This document shows, piece after piece, positions 1-8,406 of a stretch of 12,797 nt of DNA (within the stretch, counting starts at the first letter, position 1; every line of letters starts with the position of its first letter). This DNA is from Gammaproteobacteria bacterium (lineage in GTDB: Bacteria > Pseudomonadota > Gammaproteobacteria > Pseudomonadales > Azotimanducaceae_A). Where the stretch lies: NCBI GenBank assembly GCA_002714125.1, contig PAWP01000096.1, positions 21,133 through 33,929 of the forward strand, read 5' to 3'. The translations under genes and the position numbers were made by a program. The notes below the pieces were generated by a model that was given only the letters and a program-made list of their open reading frames with translations, was not told the DNA's origin and searched no databases.

Positions 1-148
1 GTTTGCGTCGAAGGCCTCGATGATCCCAATGCGACTAATCTGATAGTTGCCAAAATCACAGCAGCGACGACAGAGGAAGCCTGCTATGAGTGCCAGCCCT
101 AACTCGCGACCTGAGTGGGAGGCACACTCGCTTACCCGGAACGAACGC
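1..148 (-). other. Possible distal continuation of the decayed SDR gene
   Basis: Read on the minus strand, this stretch has an open frame reaching the window edge that contains 'CDFGNYQISRIGIIEAFDAN'. The 'RIG' run resembles the strand that follows the YxxxK region in NAD-dependent epimerases and uronate dehydrogenases. It is in a different frame from the pieces at 149-486, so it would need another frameshift. On the plus strand the same bases also hold an open frame from position 1 to a TAA at 100-102, whose 33 residues (ending 'EEACYECQP') match nothing I recognise. Either could be chance. I favour the minus-strand reading because it continues the relic next door, but weakly. Confidence 0.25.
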
Positions 149-486
149 TCACCGATCAACAACTTGGTCCTGCAAGGCATGCCCGGCGTCCGCAGCCGCA
201 CTCAGGACCATAGACGACCTGTTATCACGAATGCTCCTAATCAGTCCGCCGGTCAGGCTCGCAGAGGCAATATTCAGCCGCACGCTGAGACGCCCTCCAA
301 ACCGATACGTTCGGCCCTCAAGCAAGGTCACAAGACCTGAACCAGAGGTGTCCGCGAGATTCAGTTGAACATTGGACCCCGAGTCCTCAATCGAATCGAT
401 CCAGGTCACCTAGTGACCGCCGCAACCAGCCCCGGAACAAGGCGCGGCCCGATATCGCCAGCAGCACCCATGGCAAGGATCTTAAT
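149..486 (-). pseudogene. Decayed NAD(P)-binding SDR / epimerase-like gene
   Basis: Read on the minus strand from 486, the first 26 codons begin I-K-I-L-A-M-G-A-A-G-D-I-G, then PRLVPGLVAA. This is the glycine-rich N-terminal Rossmann motif (GxxGxxG) of extended SDR enzymes such as NAD-dependent epimerases and uronate dehydrogenases. The frame hits a TGA at 406-408, just where these proteins normally have 'GHEV'. A second frame (409 down to 149) contains 'VQLNLADTSG', 'LVTLLEG', a 'GG' and 'IRDNRSSMVLSAA'; the order and spacing suit the acidic 'DL.D' loop, the 'HLGG' strand and the 'R.VLASS' strand of the same family. The first codon is ATT, overlapping the stop of the PH-domain gene by one base (TGATT), as if a coupled ATG had been lost. 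No intact catalytic YxxxK is visible. I am fairly sure of the Rossmann start and less sure of the second segment. Confidence 0.55.
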
Positions 487-938
487 CAGCGTGCGCCACC
501 GAAGAGCGAATCAAGCATTGCCGCCGGGTCGGCAACGCTGACGAGCAATAGGCCTTCCACATAGGGTACGTACACGACCCTGCCTCTATCCGTCACGGCA
601 ATCAATGCGCGCTCACCATTGTCGAGCCGGAACCAGCCAAGTAGAAAACCAGGCAGCCCGACGCCGTTGGTCCGCACCCCTGGATTGAGCCCCGGCTCTG
701 AGTTGAGGTCCACCACCCGCAGTTCGCTCGTCGTGATCGAATCGCGCAGAATCACTCGGCCATAGAAAGGCGCACGCAGTTCCACCGTCTCATCAGTTAC
801 AGAAACACTCACCCGGTTCATCGACCAACCCAGCCATGCAAACCCAAGCGCAAATACGACCAAAAACACCGCGATGCCAACTAGCGTCAGGTAAGCTGCC
901 TTGGAAGGCGCAGGTACCGGATAAACCATAGCTTCCAT
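486..938 (-). CDS. Membrane-anchored bacterial PH-domain protein
   Basis: A 150-residue protein with one hydrophobic segment near the N-terminus (about residues 16-36, 'YLTLVGIAVFLVVFALGFAW'), followed by a small beta-rich domain. The 'RTNGVGLPGFLLGWFRL' run, then 'ALIAVTDRGRVVYVPY' and 'LLLVSVADPAAML', is characteristic of the bacterial PH-like domain family (bPH_5 type). The protein therefore probably sits in the cytoplasmic membrane with a short N-terminus and a globular domain on one side; its ligand and role are unknown. I chose the ATG at 936-938 over an in-frame upstream start at 971 because a GAGGAGG Shine-Dalgarno site lies 7 bases before it. The gene ends inside the first codon of the decayed SDR gene, suggesting the two once formed an operon. 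It looks intact. The family call is good; the function is not known. Confidence 0.8.
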   Translation of the reverse strand: MEAMVYPVPAPSKAAYLTLVGIAVFLVVFALGFAWLGWSMNRVSVSVTDETVELRAPFYGRVILRDSITTSELRVVDLNSEPGLNPGVRTNGVGLPGFLLGWFRLDNGERALIAVTDRGRVVYVPYVEGLLLVSVADPAAMLDSLFGGAR

Positions 939-945
939 CAATCCA

Positions 946-952
946 CCTCCTC
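946..952 (-). promoter_or_regulatory. Strong Shine-Dalgarno site for the PH-domain gene
   Basis: The minus strand reads GAGGAGG with 7 bases to the ATG at 936-938. This near-perfect ribosome binding site decides the start of the PH-domain gene and rules out the longer reading from 971, which would place the site inside the coding region. Confidence 0.75.
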
Positions 953-980
953 GGGGAGCCGTTTTCGGCACTAGTTCCGG

Positions 981-1008
981 ATAATACGCGGCGCAACAGG
1001 TCCGTCAG
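981..1008 (-). promoter_or_regulatory. Candidate sigma70 promoter for the PH-domain gene
   Basis: On the minus strand, CTGACG (1008-1003, 4 of 6 match to TTGACA) is followed after 16 bases by TATTAT (986-981, 5 of 6 match to TATAAT). Transcription would begin about 35-40 bases before the ATG at 938. It suggests the PH-domain gene is first in its transcript, with the decayed SDR gene behind it. Confidence 0.45.
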
Positions 1009-2078
1009 GTGCCCGCCGTTTTGAGCAACCTGACCGCGGTCTTCTTGTGCCTGCGTCTTGCTTACGCCAGCCCAGTCTCGCCTTTCTGATTGTGTATTGT
1101 CAGTTCGAACTCGCGAGTCGATACGGCTGCGAAGAAGGGGAGTTTCGCGGCGACCGTGTCATTCACCATTTTTGCCCCATTATCCTGAAGCGTCAGAACC
1201 GGGTGCCTGGCCACGAGCAGTCCAGTCAGCTCTAGATAACCATTAACAATCGCTGGGGAGGACGGAACCAAAAATACCCCACCCCGCCCTCGATACCCGC
1301 ACCAGCACCGAGCGATCCCGCCGCGAGATCGTTGAAGGATGCCGCCTTCTGCGGTTGCGGAACCAGGGCCAGCGACGCATGTTCGTTGTAATCACTCGGA
1401 TCCGCCGCCCAGAATCAGGGCCTTAACGACCTTGGTCTCACCCGCCCTGACCGCCCTATGCAATTGGGTCATTTGCCACCGACCTGCACCGGGGACGGGT
1501 CAGCTAGCCAGACCTCTCCCAAGCCATCGACATCACCCATCGCCGCACGGCACAGGATCTAAGTTTCAGCCCCATCTCGACGAGATATTCCTCGACCCGA
1601 AACTGACCACCAAATACCACAGCAACAGACTGCGACCACCGTGATAGATCTATTACGGGCCGCGCCAAGCAGTTTCAGGCGCGATTGCAGCGACGGTATG
1701 GGCATGAGTCTACGCATCTTCGTTTTACTGGCGCTGACCTCGATCGATGCCGGCAGAACGGCGCGCAAGCCGCAGAACAAGAGCAAGAGACCCACCCTAT
1801 GACCCGAGAATGAAGCAATAGCCTCATGTGGGCAGGCCGCTACGCGTGCAACCTTTCCGTCGATGGCGGGTGTTTTAAAGCAATTGGCGGGCGCTTACTG
1901 GGCGTTGCACCAGATTGCCTTCACAGTTCGGGCAAATATGCTTCATCGCATAAGCACAGGCAGGACACAACTTACATTCGTATGGTCTCTGCTAGAGCCG
2001 GAAGGTCAGCGTCACAGTACTCGCAGTTTGGCTTTAAGAGCGACATGCTGGGGACCAAGACTAACGGAAGTGTTCCCG
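1009..2078. other. Long stretch with no defensible gene
   Basis: About 1.07 kb in which every open frame is short and none shows a family motif I know. Two items stand out. The first is the minus-strand protein-like run at 1062-1372, listed separately. The second is a 34-codon plus-strand frame at 1698-1802 that starts MGMSLRIFVLLALTSIDAG, like a signal peptide, but has no Shine-Dalgarno site and stops almost at once; it could be the beginning of a lost secreted protein or chance. The stretch 1803-2078 is open on the plus strand in line with the Nudix gene, but the translation looks non-native. I see no RNA gene, repeat array or insertion-sequence ends. Confidence 0.5.
1062..1372 (-). pseudogene. 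Possible decayed gene of unknown family
   Basis: Two minus-strand frames give unusually protein-like sequence. One contains 'LVPQPQKAASFNDLAAG' followed by a Gly/Ala-rich run ending 'GGVGYFWF' (roughly 1372-1265). The other, from about 1271 to a TAA at 1062-1064, contains 'GLLVARHPVLTLQDNGAK' and ends 'FELTIHNQKGETGLA'. They would join after one frameshift near 1265-1275 to give about 100 residues ending at a natural stop, upstream of the PH-domain gene on the same strand. I do not recognise the family. The alternative is that this is non-coding and the open frame is chance. Confidence 0.25.
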
Positions 2079-2084
2079 TATAAT
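2079..2084 (+). promoter_or_regulatory. Consensus TATAAT -10 box upstream of the Nudix gene
   Basis: A perfect TATAAT lies 78 bases before the GTG start at 2163. The hexamer 17 bases upstream (CAAGAC) is a poor -35, so the promoter may need an activator or the match may be fortuitous. If used, the leader would be about 70 bases, and the open frame upstream of 2163 would be untranslated, which fits its non-native look. Confidence 0.4.
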
Positions 2085-2162
2085 CTGCGCGAAAACCGCG
2101 TTGGACAACGGCTACGCCGGCTGAGTCCCGTCCGTTCATTTCGTCAAGAGAGCAATACCTGC

Positions 2163-2711
2163 GTGAATTTCTGCAGTGCCTGCGGCAAGCCCGTGACCCT
2201 AAAGGTCCCCGACGGCGACAATCGCCCACGGGCCGTATGCGAAGGATGCGGCATGATCCACTACCAGAACCCGAAGATCGTGACGGGTTGCCTGCCCGTC
2301 TTCGAAGGCCGAGTGCTGCTGTGCAAGAGGGCCATTGAACCGCGCGCGGGCCTTTGGACCCTGCCTGCCGGATTCATGGAGAACGACGAATCAGCCGAAG
2401 AAGGCGCGGCGCGCGAGACCATGGAAGAGGCCTGTGCCAACGTTGAGATCCAGAAACTCTACACCGTCTTCAGCCTGCCGCACATTTCTCAGGTCTATAT
2501 GTTTTTTCTCGCAAGTCTGCCGGAACCCGTTTTTCAAGCGGGGGAAGAGTCGCTGGCGGTTGACCTCTTCGAGGAGCAACAAATCCCATGGGAGCAGTTG
2601 GCGTTCCCCGTGATTACCGACACACTGCAGTACTACTTCGCGGACCGGTCGGTTGAGACTTTTCCCACGCGTTCAAATGTCATTAACTGGGGGCGACGGC
2701 TAGGCAGCTAG
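2163..2711 (+). CDS. Nudix hydrolase with N-terminal zinc ribbon
   Basis: A 182-residue protein. Residues 4-29 form a zinc ribbon (C4-x2-C7, C26-x2-C29). The Nudix box follows: G70-x5-E76-x7-R84-E85-x2-E88-E89, inside 'LPAGFMENDESAEEGAARET'. The usual glycine after EE is a cysteine (C91), a variation I believe occurs in this subgroup. Nudix enzymes hydrolyse nucleoside diphosphates linked to another group, using Mg2+ or Mn2+ bound by the REUxEE glutamates. Zinc-ribbon members include NADH pyrophosphatase and ADP-ribose or FAD hydrolases, but this protein is shorter than NudC and its substrate cannot be read from sequence. I chose the GTG at 2163, with an AAGAGAG site 10 bases upstream, because it directly precedes the zinc ribbon; the in-frame extension back to 1863 lacks family features. 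It converges with the VOC relic behind it. Confidence 0.88.
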   Translation: MNFCSACGKPVTLKVPDGDNRPRAVCEGCGMIHYQNPKIVTGCLPVFEGRVLLCKRAIEPRAGLWTLPAGFMENDESAEEGAARETMEEACANVEIQKLYTVFSLPHISQVYMFFLASLPEPVFQAGEESLAVDLFEEQQIPWEQLAFPVITDTLQYYFADRSVETFPTRSNVINWGRRLGS

Positions 2712-2715
2712 GTGA

Positions 2716-3084
2716 TCAAGACTTCCTACAGATGTACGTCGAAATTCACCACTTATTACCGTTATTCCGACATCAGCGTTCCCCGTAGGGTTTGCCATCC
2801 GGCCGGTTGATCACTGTTGTACCTGCGGTCACAGCTTTCGCGTACACAGCATCAACAGCCCGGACCTGAAGGCAGAACCGCTGGAAGTCTGAATGTGGTC
2901 CGCGAATCCGTCGGAGCACACCATGACAAGCAGGCTGTCTTCAATCTCGGTCGTTACCTGAGTTCTCCAGTTGCGAGCTATGCTGATTGATCGAAAAGAC
3001 GTCCTGCACAAAGCCGCTCAGGTCGAATTTGCAGAACAGATACGGGCGTAAAGCGTTAGCACCAAAGCGAAAGTGATTCAGCGT
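2716..3084 (-). pseudogene. Decayed VOC / glyoxalase-like (PhnB-type) protein gene
   Basis: Three minus-strand frames, in order, rebuild most of a vicinal-oxygen-chelate fold protein. Frame one (from 3084) gives 'ALRPYLFCKFDLSGFVQDVF', the usual N-terminal 'xxPYLxxxD..a..F...vF' strand-helix. Frame two (about 2950-2870) gives 'EIEDSLLVMVCSDG', matching the '.iGDs.vM..d' strand. Frame three gives 'AVDAVYAKAVTAGTTVINRP' and 'GKPYGER', then stops at 2773-2775 and 2746-2748 around 'GNKW' and 'ISTYI'. This matches the 'DVDAv.arAvaAGA...P..d..YGdR..vxDPfGn.WwistH' C-terminal half. At least two frameshifts and two stops mean it cannot make a working protein. The first codon is ACG, 7 bases after GAGGAG, consistent with a lost ATG. 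The gene would have been divergent from the dioxygenase at 3187. The family is clear; the original substrate is not. Confidence 0.8.
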
Positions 3085-3128
3085 GACTAGTCTCCTCAGG
3101 TTCTTCAAACAACCGAATATAGACTGCG

Positions 3129-3157
3129 CTGACGTCTCTGCCGTCGCGCAGTATGCT
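3129..3157 (+). promoter_or_regulatory. Candidate promoter of the first TauD-family gene
   Basis: CTGACG (3129-3134, 4 of 6 to TTGACA), a 17-base spacer and TATGCT (3152-3157, 4 of 6 to TATAAT) end 29 bases before the ATG at 3187. The spacing is ideal but the hexamers are only moderate. No strong Shine-Dalgarno site follows, so the leader is very short. Confidence 0.4.
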
Positions 3158-3186
3158 CACACTCACCTAGTCCGGACGAAACCACG

Positions 3187-4326
3187 ATGGCCCGCAACGC
3201 AGAAGACGTCACTCCTCAGGATCCGCAACTGACCGACAACGCGCTCTACCTGCGTCGGCGCGCTCGCGCCGAGCAGGACAAGCCACCCTCTCGCGCCGAG
3301 TCAGTCGGCGCCGTCGCCGCCGCTCGCGCCCCCGGTGCCGCGAGCCGAACCCAAATGATCGATCAATTACTGGAGGAAGACAGTGAACTGGTAGCCGGCA
3401 GCTTTGGCACGGTCTACTACCGACCTGTCACCGTTTGCGGTCTGGACCTGAAGCTGGAACCGATCCAGCCCTCAATCGGTACCGTGGTGCACGGCATCGA
3501 CCTCACCAAAAACCTCGCTGACACAGACATGGTGACCTTCCTCCGGCAGCTTTGGCTGAAACGACATGTGGTTGTGTTCCGGGATCAGAACCACATGACT
3601 CGGGAGCAGATGCGCGACTTTGCTGCATGTTTCGGTGAAATCGGCGTGCCGTTTGGTGAGCCGGAGCACATCCCAAATTCACCCCACGATCTGAATCAGC
3701 AAATCAAGGCGCGCGAGGTTCCGGAAATGCTGATCCTGCCCTCCGACGAGGCGGTTCCAAACGCTGCAGCCAACTGGCACTGCGATGCCACCTGGCAGCC
3801 CCGGCCGCCGATGGCTTCAGTATTGATGTGTCGTGAAGCGCCCGTGGTGGGCGGTGATACCTGTTTCTGCGACTGTCATGCGATGTGGGAAGGCCTACCG
3901 CAAGGAACCAAGGAACGCGTCCGGCACCTAAAGGCGGTCCACGTCGGCAGCGTCGGCCACCAGATGGATGGCGTGACACCGGAAGCCATGCACCCTGTTG
4001 CTCGCACCCACCCGGAGACCGGCCAGACCTCTCTCTACGTGCAACAAGGTTTCGTAAAGCACTTCGCACCCGAGCACGAAATCCCTCCAGCAGAAGCCCG
4101 CCAGCTTCTATATCAGATGAAAATGCAGGAAGGGCGACCCGAATACACTTGCAGGGTAAAGTGGGAGCCCGGCTCGATTGCGATGTGGGACAACCGCTCC
4201 GTGCTCCATACTGCCAGCGGTGATTTCTGGCCGCATCGGCGGTTGATGGAGAGGCTTACGATCCTGGATTCGGATGAGTCGCGGCGCGTGCCTTACTACG
4301 ACGAGAACGCCGAACTACGCGGGTAA
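3187..4326 (+). CDS. TauD/TfdA-family Fe(II)/2-oxoglutarate dioxygenase (copy 1)
   Basis: A 379-residue protein of the TauD/TfdA family, which couples oxidation of a small acid to decarboxylation of 2-oxoglutarate. The iron triad is present: H198-x-D200 in 'NWHCDATW' and distal H341 in 'VLHTASGDFWPHRR'. R352 and R356 lie 11 and 15 residues after the distal His, as in E. coli TauD where the first binds 2-oxoglutarate. Other family landmarks are 'GTVVHGIDL', 'HVVVFRDQ' and 'CREAPVVGGDTCFCD'. The first 55 residues are an Ala/Arg-rich extension absent from TauD (about 283 residues); the start could be later, for example the ATG at 3355, since no start here has a clear ribosome binding site. A close paralogue lies at 10056-11102. 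The substrate is unknown; taurine or 2,4-D should not be assumed. It converges with purL, 96 bases between stops. Confidence 0.9.
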   Translation: MARNAEDVTPQDPQLTDNALYLRRRARAEQDKPPSRAESVGAVAAARAPGAASRTQMIDQLLEEDSELVAGSFGTVYYRPVTVCGLDLKLEPIQPSIGTVVHGIDLTKNLADTDMVTFLRQLWLKRHVVVFRDQNHMTREQMRDFAACFGEIGVPFGEPEHIPNSPHDLNQQIKAREVPEMLILPSDEAVPNAAANWHCDATWQPRPPMASVLMCREAPVVGGDTCFCDCHAMWEGLPQGTKERVRHLKAVHVGSVGHQMDGVTPEAMHPVARTHPETGQTSLYVQQGFVKHFAPEHEIPPAEARQLLYQMKMQEGRPEYTCRVKWEPGSIAMWDNRSVLHTASGDFWPHRRLMERLTILDSDESRRVPYYDENAELRG

Positions 4327-4386
4327 AAAATGTGGACAGTCTGTGGCGCTGCACACACCTTATCTTAAGCAAACAGGTCATTCCGT

Positions 4387-4410
4387 CTGCGAGTGCGACC
4401 TTCCTCGCAG
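4387..4410. terminator. Inverted repeat between convergent TauD-like gene and purL
   Basis: CTGCGAG (4387-4393) and CTCGCAG (4404-4410) form a perfect 7-bp stem with a 10-base loop. It sits in the 96-bp gap between the two stop codons, 13 bases after the purL stop. There is no T-run on either strand, so it is not a classic intrinsic terminator; it may end transcripts weakly in both directions or protect 3' ends. Confidence 0.4.
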
Positions 4411-4422
4411 CCTTAGTCAACC

Positions 4423-7400
4423 TCAGCCCACCCAAACCCGGGCATTCCTGAAAATCCGCATCCAGGCGCCGTCTTCGCCCCAATGTTCAGGGTGCCAGGA
4501 GTTCTGCACGGTCCGATAGACTCGCTCGGGGTGCGGCATCATCAACGTGACCCGGCCATCAGCGTTTGTCACGCCCGTAATGCCCAGCGGCGAGCCGTTC
4601 GCGTTTGCAGGATAGCTTTGCGCCACGTTGCCATCGTTGGAAACAAAGCGCATAGCCAACTGCCCTGAGGTCGCAAGCTCATCAAGCGCCGCACCGTCAA
4701 TCTCCACCTTACCTTCACCATGTGAAACAGCAATAGGCATCTTCGAGCCAGCCATTCCAGCGAGCAAAACCGAAGGCGTCTCTAGTACCTCGACCATCGC
4801 ATGCCTCGCCTCAAACTGCTCCGATCTATTGCGCACAAATCTTGGCCAGCGGACCGTGCCTGGGATGATCTGCTTCAGAGCCGAGAGCATCTGACAGCCA
4901 TTGCAGACACCCAGGCCAAAGGTGTCGTCGCGCGCGAAAAAAGCCTCAAAAGACGCTCGCGCGGATGCATGAAACAGAATCGACTTAGCCCAGCCTTCAC
5001 CTGCACCCAGCACATCGCCGTAGGAGAAACCTCCGCAGGCTACCAGACCCCTGAACTCATCGAGCGAGCGAGCACCGCTCAGGATTTCACTCATATGGAT
5101 ATCGACGCTGGTGAATCCTGCGCGCTCAAACGCAGCTGCCATTTCAACCTGGCTGTTAACACCCTGTTCACGCAGAATCGCGACGCGGGGGCGCTCTCCT
5201 ACGTTGAGGTAAGGCCCTGCGGTGTCATGCATGGGGTCGTAGCTGAGCTCCGCGCAAAGCCCTGGGTCATTATTGTCGGCGATCGCGGCATATTCCTCAT
5301 CCGCACACTCAGGGTTGTCCCGCAGGCGCTGGATCGAATAGCTGACGTGAGCCCAACGTTGCTGAAGCTCGGCACGGCTAATCGCGAATGCAGGGTGGCC
5401 CGCATTTACACTGATCTCCTGCCGCAATGTCGGTGTGCCTATCTTACAAACATGCAGGCCAAGAGCACTGGCCTCGGAAGACAAGGACTCTGCCTCGTTT
5501 GCATTGACCTGCAGGATTACACCGGGTTCTTCCGCAAAGAGGAACGGGACCACACAAGAGCCGTCAGGCACATCAATCGTGACTCCCATTCGGCCGGCAA
5601 ACGCCATCTCGGCCGCCGCTGCAAAGAGACCGCCGTCTGACCGATCATGATAGGCGCGCAGGCGCTCACGTACCGAAGGTGTCTGCAGCCAGGTGAACAG
5701 TGCGCGCAGCAGCGCCGGGTCATCAACGTCCGGGACTACCTCACCCGTTCGTGCCCAGACGTGGGCCAGCACGGAACCGCCAAGTCGGCAGGCATCGTTA
5801 AGAGCCACGAGCAACAGGACCGAGTCCTCCACCCTTTGAAGGACGGGCGTCAGGGTTTTTCTTACGTCCAAAACGGGAGCAAACGCCGAGACAATCAGGG
5901 AGACCGGTGAGGTCACCGCCCGACTCTGACCGTCTGCGCGCCAACGCGTCTGCATCGACATCGAGTCTTTGCCAACCGGGATCGATACGCCGAGCGCAGG
6001 GCAAAGTTCCATCCCGATTGCTCGGACGGTGTCGAACAGAGCGGCGTCCTGACCCTCTGCGCCAGTTGCAGCCATCCAGTTTGCGGAGAGCTTGATGTCT
6101 TCAATCTGTTCAATACGGGCGGCAGCTATGTTGGTCAGAGCCTCGGCCACCGCAAGGCGCCCAGAAGCAGGCGCATCCAGCACCGCCACGGGAGTGCGCT
6201 CACCCATCGCCATCGCCTCCCCCAAGCACGTTGCATATCCCGCTGAGGTCACACCAACATCGGCAACGGGCGTCTGCCAGGGGCCCACCATTTGATCGCG
6301 GGCGACAAGCCCACCAACGGTCCGATCCGCAATGGTGATGAGGAACGTTTTGGCGCCAACCGTGGGGTGGCCCATGACCCGGTGAACAGCCTCCGCCAGA
6401 TCCACCTCGCCCGAAAAGGTCGTCGGACTCGCGGAGACGCGTTCAGCATCCCGGTGCATGCGCGGCGGCTTGCCGAACAGCACCTCGAGTGGCAGGTCCA
6501 CTGGTGTCTCGAGTAGCAGACGATCCTCCAGCAACAGCTCCTGCTCCGCCACCGCTTTGCCAACCACTGCATAGGGGCAACGCTCACGCTCACAGATCGC
6601 CGCGAAACGGGGCATGTCCGCCGCCGCGACTGCCATGACATATCGCTCCTGGGACTCATTGCACCAGATCTCCAGCGGTGACATGCCGGGTTCGAGACTG
6701 AATACATCGCGCAGTTCAAAATGTCCGCCAACGCTTCCGTCCTTGACCAGTTCGGGTAGTGCGTTTGAGAGTCCTCCCGCACCGACGTCATGAATGAACT
6801 CAATGGGATTGTCCTCACCCATTTGCCAGCACTGATCAATCACTTCCTGGCAGCGGTGCTCGATTTCGGGATTACCGCGCTGCACGGAGGCAAAATCGAG
6901 ATTCGCGTCGCTTGCGCCGGTTGCCATACTGGAGGCGGCGCCGCCACCCAGGCCGATCAGCATGGCCGGCCCTCCCAAGACCACCAGCGCGGCACCCTCG
7001 GAAATAGAGCGCTGATCGACGTGGCCCGGACGGATGTTGCCAAGACCACCCGCAATCATGATGGGTTTGTGATACCCCCACTCACCCTCAGGGGCCAGCA
7101 TCTCGAAGGAGCGAAAGTAGCCGCAGATGTTGGGGCGGCCAAACTCGTTGTTGAACGCCGCTCCACCGATGGGTCCTTCGAGCATGATCTCGAGCGCGCT
7201 CGCAATCCGGTCCGGCGAGCCAAAACCGGTTTCCCATGGCTCTTGCGCCCCCGGCAGATTGAGATCAGAAACCGTGAATCCCGTCAGGCCGGCTTTCGGT
7301 TTGGAGCCGCGTCCCACCGCACCTTCGTCGCGTATCTCGCCGCCCGACCCGGTTGCGGCGCCGGGAAACGGCGCTATCGCGGTTGGATGATTGTGCGTCT

Positions 7401-8265
7401 CAACCTTCATGAGGATATGCACATCTTCTTCGTGGTGAGCGTACTCACGCGTTGCCGGGTCCGGGTAGTAGCGCGTGGCCCTTGAACCCTCGATCACGGA
7501 GGCGTTATCTTCATAGGCGGAGAGCACGCCACGCCCGTTCGCCATCTCGTAGGTGTTGCGAACCATGTCCATCAGGCTCTTGTCCTGATCAACACCATCC
7601 AGCGTCCAACTCGCACGGAAGGTTTTGTGCCGGCAGTGCTCGGAGTTCGCCTGGGCAAACATCATGAGTTCGACGTCAGTCGGGTCACGCCCCAGTTCAG
7701 CAAACGCATCGACGAGGTATTCGATCTCATCATCCGCAAGCGCCATGCCTAGCTCGGTATTGGCACGCTCGATTGCCGCGGCACCTTCGACCAGCACGGG
7801 CACCCGACGGAGCGGTTGCGGCTCAAACTTTTCAAACAACCGGGCTGCATCTGCTTCGTTCGAAACAACAATCTCGGTCATACGGTCGTGGATGAGCGGA
7901 TCCAGGGCTCCGCCGACGTCCTCATGAAACACCCAGACAACACCACGCTCGATCCGCCGCAGCCCCTTGAGCCCGCAAATGTGCGCAATGTCAGTGGCTT
8001 TGCTGCTCCAGGGTGAGATAGTCCCCGGCCGAGGTATCACCAACCGACGAGTGGCACCCGCAGTTGCCCCGGACTCATCTTTAGGACCATAGCTTAGGAG
8101 GGAGCGCAGCTTCTCAAGGTCGCTGTCAGCAAGCTCATCAGCATCGATCAGATGCACAAATCGCGCTTCCGCGTGGCCAGGGTCCTGTCCAGCCGCGCGG
8201 GCGTCATCGAGCAATTTCTGTATGCGGAAGGGAGAAAGAGCGGTAGAACCAGGGAGTATCTGCAT
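4423..8265 (-). CDS. purL: Phosphoribosylformylglycinamidine synthase (large single-chain form)
   Basis: Converts FGAR, glutamine and ATP to FGAM, the fourth step of de novo purine synthesis, in the cytoplasm. The 1,280-residue length and the start ([15 protein letters not shown]) match the E. coli enzyme (about 1,295 residues). Order of domains: N-terminal PurS-like domain and linker (about 1-210); first synthase half with 'HCRHKTF', '[18 protein letters not shown]' and '[16 protein letters not shown]'; second half with 'PVGKDSM' and '[20 protein letters not shown]'; and a class I glutaminase domain from about residue 1028. The glutaminase catalytic residues are C1121 (in 'GVCNGCQ'), H1245 and E1247 (in '[10 protein letters not shown]'), so it makes its own ammonia from glutamine. 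The frame is intact over 3.8 kb. It is divergent from the amidohydrolase and shares a 141-bp gap with it. I see no clear PurR-type operator. A housekeeping gene, likely a fixed point in an otherwise variable stretch. Confidence 0.98.
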   Translation of the reverse strand: MQILPGSTALSPFRIQKLLDDARAAGQDPGHAEARFVHLIDADELADSDLEKLRSLLSYGPKDESGATAGATRRLVIPRPGTISPWSSKATDIAHICGLKGLRRIERGVVWVFHEDVGGALDPLIHDRMTEIVVSNEADAARLFEKFEPQPLRRVPVLVEGAAAIERANTELGMALADDEIEYLVDAFAELGRDPTDVELMMFAQANSEHCRHKTFRASWTLDGVDQDKSLMDMVRNTYEMANGRGVLSAYEDNASVIEGSRATRYYPDPATREYAHHEEDVHILMKVETHNHPTAIAPFPGAATGSGGEIRDEGAVGRGSKPKAGLTGFTVSDLNLPGAQEPWETGFGSPDRIASALEIMLEGPIGGAAFNNEFGRPNICGYFRSFEMLAPEGEWGYHKPIMIAGGLGNIRPGHVDQRSISEGAALVVLGGPAMLIGLGGGAASSMATGASDANLDFASVQRGNPEIEHRCQEVIDQCWQMGEDNPIEFIHDVGAGGLSNALPELVKDGSVGGHFELRDVFSLEPGMSPLEIWCNESQERYVMAVAAADMPRFAAICERERCPYAVVGKAVAEQELLLEDRLLLETPVDLPLEVLFGKPPRMHRDAERVSASPTTFSGEVDLAEAVHRVMGHPTVGAKTFLITIADRTVGGLVARDQMVGPWQTPVADVGVTSAGYATCLGEAMAMGERTPVAVLDAPASGRLAVAEALTNIAAARIEQIEDIKLSANWMAATGAEGQDAALFDTVRAIGMELCPALGVSIPVGKDSMSMQTRWRADGQSRAVTSPVSLIVSAFAPVLDVRKTLTPVLQRVEDSVLLLVALNDACRLGGSVLAHVWARTGEVVPDVDDPALLRALFTWLQTPSVRERLRAYHDRSDGGLFAAAAEMAFAGRMGVTIDVPDGSCVVPFLFAEEPGVILQVNANEAESLSSEASALGLHVCKIGTPTLRQEISVNAGHPAFAISRAELQQRWAHVSYSIQRLRDNPECADEEYAAIADNNDPGLCAELSYDPMHDTAGPYLNVGERPRVAILREQGVNSQVEMAAAFERAGFTSVDIHMSEILSGARSLDEFRGLVACGGFSYGDVLGAGEGWAKSILFHASARASFEAFFARDDTFGLGVCNGCQMLSALKQIIPGTVRWPRFVRNRSEQFEARHAMVEVLETPSVLLAGMAGSKMPIAVSHGEGKVEIDGAALDELATSGQLAMRFVSNDGNVAQSYPANANGSPLGITGVTNADGRVTLMMPHPERVYRTVQNSWHPEHWGEDGAWMRIFRNARVWVG

Positions 8266-8310
8266 CAGGTCCGGGGTGTCCCAAATCAGTCACCAGATGG
8301 CGGCGTGCGC

Positions 8311-8316
8311 AGTATA
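8311..8316 (-). promoter_or_regulatory. Candidate -10 box of purL
   Basis: The minus strand reads TATACT (5 of 6 to TATAAT), preceded by TTGG, 45 bases before the purL ATG at 8263-8265. The hexamer 17 bases upstream (GCGGTG) is a poor -35. No palindrome resembling the E. coli PurR operator overlaps it. The Shine-Dalgarno site for purL is also weak. Confidence 0.4.
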
Positions 8317-8406
8317 CCAATGACATGTCGAAACACCGCACTTTCAGACTGCGAACTAACTCCTGCGTGACATGATCGGTGAACCTCCATCGCTAGATTC
8401 TCCATC

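Noticed and set aside
47..368. Two plus-strand open frames of about 90 codons at 47-340 and 90-368.
   Set aside because: Both have low-complexity Arg/Pro/Ser content, no motifs and poor starts, and lie antisense to the better supported SDR relic.
1863..2162. In-frame 100-codon N-terminal extension of the Nudix protein from the ATG at 1863.
   Set aside because: It has no family similarity, contains the TATAAT box, and the zinc ribbon begins right after the GTG at 2163.
4801..5640. A 279-codon plus-strand open frame antisense to purL, and another of 231 codons at 6790-7485.
   Set aside because: purL is certain on the opposite strand; these translations lack motifs and are the usual mirror frames of a GC-rich gene.
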